From UBA940 sp964464465 (lineage in GTDB: Bacteria > Bacteroidota > Bacteroidia > Bacteroidales > Rikenellaceae), in assembly GCA_964464465.1 (NCBI GenBank), contig CAYXGF010000056.1, positions 1 through 10,506 on the forward strand: 10,506 nucleotides of DNA, given 5' to 3'. Below the pieces are notes generated by a model. The model did not search any database, was not told where the DNA came from, and saw only the letters and a list, made by a program, of their open reading frames with translations. Numbering within the stretch: position 1 is the first letter of the stretch; every line of letters starts with the position of its first letter. Both the position numbers and the translations under genes were made by a program. This document shows, piece by piece, positions 6,497 to 10,506 of the stretch.

Positions 6497-7384
6497 TCAG
6501 AATCTTCCTCTTGCTCCACCGCCGCCGGACATGCCTCCGCCCCAGCTGCCGCCTCCGAAACCGCCTCCCGGAAAATTACCCCTCGGGCCGCCGCCGATAT
6601 AGATGTGACGTGGAATTTTTACAATTTTTTGTGTGTTATATCCGCAGTATCGGCATCGGTATGTGTTTCTGCGCAATGTGTAGTTCAGCGTGTGTGAGAT
6701 TGTGTTCGAACTTTCAAGTCCGAGTCCTTGTTTCTTGCAGCGGGGGCATTTTTTCTGGATGTGAGATATGATTGCCGACCCCAGTATCGTAACGAGCATC
6801 ATGATTACCATGAATCCGCCCAAAGCGTACGGCAGTTCGCCGTCACGCTTTTCAAGTACGGAATCGGATTGTCCGTCCAGAATGCGGTAAAATGCTTCTA
6901 CTCCGCCCAGAACGCCCCTGTCCCACTCTCCCTGCGACAAGTACGGAATCATGTAGCTGTTCTCGATTCTGCTGCACAGCGCGTCCGGCAGTATGCTTTC
7001 CAGCCCGTAGCCGGTTTCGACCTGTATCTCTCGCTGGCTCTTCGCTACCAATATCACCAGTCCGTTGTCTTTTCCCTTTTCGCCTACACCCCAGCTGTTG
7101 AGAATGTCGTGTGCGAAAAAGTAGTTGTCGTCGCCGGACATCGAGTCGATGACGATTACCGCGACCTGGGCAATGCCTCTGGCTTTCAAGCTCCAAAGCA
7201 TGGAATCGATTGCGGCGACGGTACCACGCGACAATATTCCGTCCGGATTGCTGACGAAACTCCTGCTGTCGTGCAACTGTGCGTTCGGCACCTGTCCGAC
7301 CGAATATCCTATGGCCGAAAGACGTAATGCGACAAGAAGGAAACATGCTGTCAGTGAGAGTATGTTTGTTTTCCGCGTTTTCAT
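6497..7384 (-). CDS. TPM-domain membrane protein with zinc ribbon and Gly-rich tail
   Basis: A YgcG-type protein of 295 residues. It starts with a signal peptide or signal anchor (about 1-24, NILSLTACFLLVALRLSA). A TPM domain follows (about 43-170) with the typical NPDGILS, VAVIVIDS, NSWGVGEKGKDNGLVILVA, REIQVETGYGLESILPD and GVEAFYRIL. A membrane helix spans about 187-207. Next comes a probable zinc ribbon, CPRC (213-216) and CRYCG (244-248). The end is a Gly-rich tail (264-295, ending GGGGARGRF). TPM domains are described as acid phosphatases in the plant TLP18.3 protein and as photosystem II repair factors, but their bacterial role is unclear. The predicted topology puts the TPM domain outside and the ribbon and tail inside. 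It is first in the minus-strand operon, ahead of lemA, and has its own promoter. The zinc ribbon between helix and tail is the unusual part. Confidence 0.92.
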   Translation of the reverse strand: MKTRKTNILSLTACFLLVALRLSAIGYSVGQVPNAQLHDSRSFVSNPDGILSRGTVAAIDSMLWSLKARGIAQVAVIVIDSMSGDDNYFFAHDILNSWGVGEKGKDNGLVILVAKSQREIQVETGYGLESILPDALCSRIENSYMIPYLSQGEWDRGVLGGVEAFYRILDGQSDSVLEKRDGELPYALGGFMVIMMLVTILGSAIISHIQKKCPRCKKQGLGLESSNTISHTLNYTLRRNTYRCRYCGYNTQKIVKIPRHIYIGGGPRGNFPGGGFGGGSWGGGMSGGGGARGRF

Positions 7385-7393
7385 AACTCAGCA

Positions 7394-7425
7394 CAAATAT
7401 AGATTTTTCGAACGATAACGACAAT
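7394..7425 (-). promoter_or_regulatory. Bacteroidota-type promoter of the TPM/lemA operon
   Basis: Read on the minus strand, 7401-7394 is TATATTTG, a perfect match to the phylum -7 consensus TAnnTTTG, and 7425-7422 is ATTG, a reasonable -33 element, with 20 bases between them. Only nine bases separate the -7 box from the ATG at 7384, so the transcript would start about 3-6 bases before the start codon, giving an almost leaderless mRNA. The alternative is that the true promoter lies further up and this match is chance. Confidence 0.55.
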
Positions 7426-7427
7426 AC

Positions 7428-7538
7428 ATGGGCCAAAAATCGGCGGGTGACATTATGCGCTGTGCCGGGTGTGCCGCGTGCTGTTCGGAGTGTGTGAATA
7501 GGAAAAACTTATTCAGTTTTGAAATATATAGTTTGTGA
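7428..7538 (+). CDS. Doubtful Cys-rich 36-residue small ORF
   Basis: An ATG-initiated frame of 36 codons whose middle reads MRCAGCAACCSECVNRK: five cysteines within eleven residues (C-x2-C-x2-CC-x2-C), the kind of spacing that can bind a metal ion or Fe-S cluster. Against it being a gene: no Shine-Dalgarno site or promoter is visible upstream, its first bases lie beside the -33 box of the opposite promoter, and one GC-rich tract gives most of the cysteines. It has no match that I recognise. I list it because the motif is striking, not because translation is likely. Confidence 0.13.
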   Translation: MGQKSAGDIMRCAGCAACCSECVNRKNLFSFEIYSL

Positions 7539-7613
7539 TGATTGAATTTTGCGGCCGGGATGCGTAAATAGCTGAAAAATCATAAGAAAACGTGTAAAAA
7601 AGTTCGCTATATT

Positions 7614-7643
7614 TTTGTGTTAACGGAAAAATGAGTATCTTTG
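7614..7643 (+). promoter_or_regulatory. Promoter of the str (rpsL) operon
   Basis: TTTG at 7614-7617 and TATCTTTG at 7636-7643 match the Bacteroidota -33 and -7 consensus elements exactly, 18 bases apart, within the usual range. Transcription should begin near 7647-7650, leaving a leader of about 60 bases before rpsL. The AT-rich stretch just upstream would suit a strong ribosomal-protein promoter. No other promoter is seen before rpsG or fusA. Confidence 0.8.
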
Positions 7644-7709
7644 CAGGCCGTTTTATTGACGGAGATATGAGATAACAAATTAAAAACTAAGGACAAAAAG
7701 TTATTTAAG

Positions 7710-8087
7710 ATGCCAACTATTCAACAGTTAGTACGAAAAGGCAGAGTTCAGATGGAGGATAAGAGCAAGGCTCCGTCGCTCGATGCTTGTCCGCAACGAA
7801 GAGGAGTGTGCGTGCGTGTGTACACCACTACCCCCAAGAAGCCGAACTCGGCTATGCGTAAAGTTGCGAGGGTGAGACTTACGAACGGAAAGGAAGTCAA
7901 TGCTTACATCCCGGGAGAAGGTCACAACTTACAGGAGCACTCTATTGTGCTTGTCAGAGGCGGTCGTGTGAAAGACCTGCCGGGTGTTCGTTATCACCTG
8001 GTGCGCGGTGCTTTGGACTCGGCCGGTGTGGACGGACGCCGTCAGCGCAGATCCAAATACGGAGCAAAGCGTCCTAAGAAATCGTAA
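7710..8087 (+). CDS. rpsL: 30S ribosomal protein S12
   Basis: S12 sits at the decoding centre of the small subunit and controls tRNA selection accuracy. The 125-residue protein is full length and collinear with E. coli S12: QLVRK, ACPQRRGVC, VYTTTPKKPNSAMRK, GEGHNLQEHS, RGGRVKDLPGVRYH and SKYGAKRPKKS. Lys43, Lys44 and Lys88, where changes give streptomycin resistance or dependence, are all wild type, so no S12-based resistance is expected. Asp89 is the residue methylthiolated by RimO where that enzyme exists. The start follows an A-rich leader; an AAGGA at 7689-7693 is 16 bases away, too far for a normal Shine-Dalgarno site. It is the first gene of the str operon, 25 bases before rpsG. Confidence 0.99.
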   Translation: MPTIQQLVRKGRVQMEDKSKAPSLDACPQRRGVCVRVYTTTPKKPNSAMRKVARVRLTNGKEVNAYIPGEGHNLQEHSIVLVRGGRVKDLPGVRYHLVRGALDSAGVDGRRQRRSKYGAKRPKKS

Positions 8088-8112
8088 GTCAAATTTTTAA
8101 GTAAACGAAACA

Positions 8113-8589
8113 ATGAGAAAAGCAAAGCCTAAAAAGCGAATTCTACTTCCAGATCCCAAGTTCTCGGATGTTCTTGTTACAAGGTTTGTGAACAACCTTA
8201 TGCTGGATGGTAAGAAGAGTATTGCATATGCGATATTTTACGATGCGTTGGATATCGTAGGCGAGAAGATGAAAGATGCAGACAAGGCGCCTCTTGAAAT
8301 ATGGAAGCAGGCATTGGAGAACATTACTCCGCAGGTGGAGGTTAAATCCCGCCGCGTGGGTGGTGCCACATTCCAGGTTCCGACAGAGGTAAGACCGGAG
8401 CGCAAAATATCTCTTTCAATGAAGAATCTTGTCCTTTACTCTCGTAAGCGTGCCGGCAAATCGATGGCTGAGAAACTTTCGGCCGAAATCATAGCTGCAT
8501 ACAATAACGAAGGTGCGGCGTACAAACGTAAGGAGGAGATGCACCGTATGGCTGAGGCCAACAAGGCATTCGCTCATTTCAGATTTTAA
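8113..8589 (+). CDS. rpsG: 30S ribosomal protein S7
   Basis: S7 nucleates assembly of the 30S head by binding the 3' major domain of 16S rRNA and contributes to the E site. The 158 residues match the family's usual length of about 156. Landmarks include the basic N-terminus (MRKAKPKKR), DPKFSDVLVTRFVNNLMLDG (14-33), SRRVGGATFQVPTEVRPER, the helical SMAEKLSAEIIAAYNNEGAA and a C-terminus ending AEANKAFAHFRF. It lies between rpsL (25 bases upstream) and fusA (17 bases downstream) in the conserved str order. S7 is the autoregulator of this operon in E. coli; whether that holds here cannot be seen. Its start, after AAACGAAACA, has no Shine-Dalgarno site. Confidence 0.99.
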   Translation: MRKAKPKKRILLPDPKFSDVLVTRFVNNLMLDGKKSIAYAIFYDALDIVGEKMKDADKAPLEIWKQALENITPQVEVKSRRVGGATFQVPTEVRPERKISLSMKNLVLYSRKRAGKSMAEKLSAEIIAAYNNEGAAYKRKEEMHRMAEANKAFAHFRF

Positions 8590-8606
8590 ATTATAGAGGG
8601 ACTTAT

Positions 8607-10506
8607 ATGGCTACCAGAGATTTAAAATTTACTCGTAACATCGGTATCATGGCTCACATCGATGCCGGTAAAACGACCACATCAGAGCGTATTCTCTTTT
8701 ACACAGGTAAGACTCATAAAATAGGTGAGGTGCACGAAGGCGCTGCCACTATGGACTGGATGGTTCAGGAGCAGGAGCGCGGTATCACAATTACTTCGGC
8801 TGCAACCACCGCTTTCTGGCACTACAAGGACCAGACTTATCAGATAAACCTTATCGATACCCCGGGACACGTCGATTTCACCGTCGAGGTGGAGCGTTCG
8901 CTGCGTGTGCTCGACGGTGCTGTCGCAACGTTCTGCGCTGTCGGCGGTGTCGAGCCTCAGTCCGAAACCGTATGGCGTCAGGCCGACAAATACAACGTTC
9001 CCCGTATCGGTTACGTCAACAAAATGGACCGTACCGGTGCCGACTTCCTCAATGTTTGCCATCAGGTGAAAGAGCGTCTGGGTGCGAATGCAATTCCCGT
9101 CGTTCTGCCTATCGGCTCGGAGGACAAGTTCGAAGGTTTGGTAGACCTTATATATAATAGGGCCATCTACTACTTCGACGACAAGACCGTACGCGACAAC
9201 TACAATCTCAAAGAGATTCCCGAGAACATGAAGGCCGAAGCCGCCGAATGGCGTGCTAAGCTCATCGAGGAAGTCGCATCCGTCGACGAGGCTCTTATGG
9301 AGAAATTCTTCGAGGACCCGGATTCGATAACCCCGGAGGAGCTGATTTCCGCCATCAGAAAGGCTACTTGCAGCATGACAATCGTTCCGATGCTGTGCGG
9401 CTCTTCATTCAAGAACAAAGGTGTGCAGATATTGCTCGACTATATCATCGCATTCCTCCCCTCGCCTCTTGATGTAGAGGCTATCGTGGGTACAGACCCG
9501 AACACCGGAGACGAGGTGGTTCGTCATCCTTCGGAAAGCGAGCCGTTCTGCGCTCTTGCATTCAAGATTGCAACCGACCCGTTCGTAGGCCGTTTGGCAT
9601 TCGTCCGTGTATATTCCGGCAAGCTCGACGCAGGTTCGTACGTCTTCAACAGCCGTTCCGGCAAGAAAGAGCGTATCAGCCGTATATATCAGATGCACGC
9701 CAACAAGCAGAATCCGTTGGAGACTGTCGGTGCCGGTGACATCTGCGCTGCGGTAGGTTTCAAGGAGATTCGCACCGGTGATACGCTGTGCGACGAGAAG
9801 GCTCCTATCGTACTCGAATCAATGACGTTCCCCGAACCGGTAATCGGTTTGGCCGTCGAGCCCAAGACTCAGAAGGATTTGGACAAGCTGGGCGTGGCTC
9901 TTGCTAAACTGGCGGAAGAGGACCCGACGTTTACTGTCAGAACCGATGAAGAAAGCGGTCAGACCGTCATCAGCGGTATGGGTGAGCTTCACCTCGACAT
10001 CATCGTTGACCGTCTGAAGCGAGAATTCAAGGTGGAATGCAACCAGGGTAAACCTCAGGTGACCTATAAGGAAGCCATCACCCGTCCCGTAGAGCTTCGT
10101 GAAGTGTTCAAGAAGCAGACCGGCGGTCGTGGTAAATTCGCTGATATCATCGTACGCGTAGAGCCCGCAGATCCCGATTGGGAAGGTGGCCTCCAGTTCG
10201 TGGATGAAGTGAAAGGCGGCATCGTCCCCAAAGAGTATATCCCCTCCGTACAGAAAGGTTTCCAGACAGCCATGCGCAACGGTGTGCTTGCCGGTTATCC
10301 CGTGGAGAGCCTCAAGGTCACTCTGCTTGACGGAAGCTTCCACCCGGTGGATTCCGACCAACTCAGTTTTGAGTTGGCCGCCATTCAGGCCTTCAAGAAC
10401 GCCACAGCCAAGGCTGGTCCGGTGCTTCAGGAGCCTATCATGAAGATTGAGGTTGTGACTCCCGAAGAGTCAATGGGTGATGTAATCGGCGACCTCAACA
10501 AGCGTC
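8607..10506 (+). CDS. fusA: Elongation factor G, 3' end beyond window
   Basis: EF-G is the GTPase that drives translocation of tRNA and mRNA and, with ribosome recycling factor, splits spent ribosomes. The frame is open from ATG 8607 to the window edge, 633 codons of an expected ~700-720, so the end of domain V is missing. GTPase motifs are complete: G1 AHIDAGKT (16-23), G2 ERGITI with Thr61, G3 DTPGH (84-88), G4 NKMD (138-141) and G5 near CGSSFKNKG (264-272). Domain II begins around 295 (ALAFKIATDPFVGRLAF), domain III holds GMGELHLDIIVDRLKREF, and domain IV starts near TYKEAITRPVE and includes QTGGRGKFA. It looks like canonical EF-G rather than a tetracycline-protection relative. A good Shine-Dalgarno site, GAGGG at 8596-8600, is six bases before the ATG. 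It follows rpsG in the str operon. Confidence 0.98.
   Translation, partial: MATRDLKFTRNIGIMAHIDAGKTTTSERILFYTGKTHKIGEVHEGAATMDWMVQEQERGITITSAATTAFWHYKDQTYQINLIDTPGHVDFTVEVERSLRVLDGAVATFCAVGGVEPQSETVWRQADKYNVPRIGYVNKMDRTGADFLNVCHQVKERLGANAIPVVLPIGSEDKFEGLVDLIYNRAIYYFDDKTVRDNYNLKEIPENMKAEAAEWRAKLIEEVASVDEALMEKFFEDPDSITPEELISAIRKATCSMTIVPMLCGSSFKNKGVQILLDYIIAFLPSPLDVEAIVGTDPNTGDEVVRHPSESEPFCALAFKIATDPFVGRLAFVRVYSGKLDAGSYVFNSRSGKKERISRIYQMHANKQNPLETVGAGDICAAVGFKEIRTGDTLCDEKAPIVLESMTFPEPVIGLAVEPKTQKDLDKLGVALAKLAEEDPTFTVRTDEESGQTVISGMGELHLDIIVDRLKREFKVECNQGKPQVTYKEAITRPVELREVFKKQTGGRGKFADIIVRVEPADPDWEGGLQFVDEVKGGIVPKEYIPSVQKGFQTAMRNGVLAGYPVESLKVTLLDGSFHPVDSDQLSFELAAIQAFKNATAKAGPVLQEPIMKIEVVTPEESMGDVIGDLNKR

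Larger units (their letters stand above)
7385..7709. other. Divergent intergenic region, TPM operon / str operon
   Basis: This 325-base gap separates two divergently read operons. The left end carries the minus-strand promoter for the TPM gene. Bases 7437-7500 are GC-rich and contain most of a short Cys-rich open frame. A weak inverted repeat (GAATA 7496-7500, TATTC 7510-7514) follows, too poor for a terminator. Bases 7500-7620 are AT-rich with no gene that I can support. The right end holds the strong rpsL promoter and an untranslated leader of about 60 bases with a small hairpin (CCGT 7648-7651, ACGG 7659-7662), then ATG-AGA-TAA at 7667-7675. Confidence 0.7.

Noticed and set aside
7496..7514. 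GAATA...TATTC inverted repeat as a terminator
   Set aside because: The stem has only five A/T-rich pairs with a nine-base loop and no proper T tract.
7526..7535. TATAGTTTG as another promoter -7 box in the divergent gap
   Set aside because: The spacing between TA and TTTG is off by one in either alignment to TAnnTTTG, and no good -33 element precedes it.
7710..8087. Streptomycin-resistance changes in S12
   Set aside because: The lysines at 43, 44 and 88 and the surrounding residues are wild type.

Overview
The window looks like ordinary chromosome from a member of the Bacteroidota, probably Bacteroidales. The two best promoters fit the Bacteroidota sigma consensus (TTTG-like -33, TAnnTTTG -7). 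Most starts follow AT-rich leaders rather than strong Shine-Dalgarno sites, and the ketol-acid reductoisomerase is the form I associate with this phylum. A closer placement, for example near Alistipes, is only an impression from protein wording and moderate GC.

Layout. (1) About 1-4548, + strand: a branched-chain amino acid operon, ilvD (5' part missing), ilvB, ilvN, ilvC. It covers acetohydroxyacid synthase (large and regulatory subunits), reductoisomerase and dihydroxyacid dehydratase, the common route to valine, isoleucine and the leucine precursor. IlvD homology stops abruptly near base 53; the first ~52 bases do not encode IlvD and look like an assembly join or a true break. (2) 4568-4602: one hairpin with T tracts on both sides, apparently ending transcription from both directions. 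(3) 4628-7384, - strand: a four-gene operon, read as TPM-domain membrane protein, LemA, short-chain dehydrogenase, small secreted protein. (4) 7385-7709: divergent intergenic region with a promoter for each side and a doubtful Cys-rich 36-codon frame. (5) 7710-10506, + strand: the str operon, rpsL, rpsG and fusA, with fusA running off the right edge.

The outer operons are core metabolism and translation and their key residues are intact. The least understood part is the minus-strand operon: the TPM protein carries a zinc ribbon between its membrane helix and its glycine-rich tail, it is paired with LemA, and its promoter sits almost on the start codon. I see no mobile element, CRISPR array, tRNA, rRNA or phage gene. 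I found no convincing new biological system. The points worth checking are the ilvD breakpoint, the fungal-like IlvC, the TPM/LemA operon and the short Cys-rich frame.
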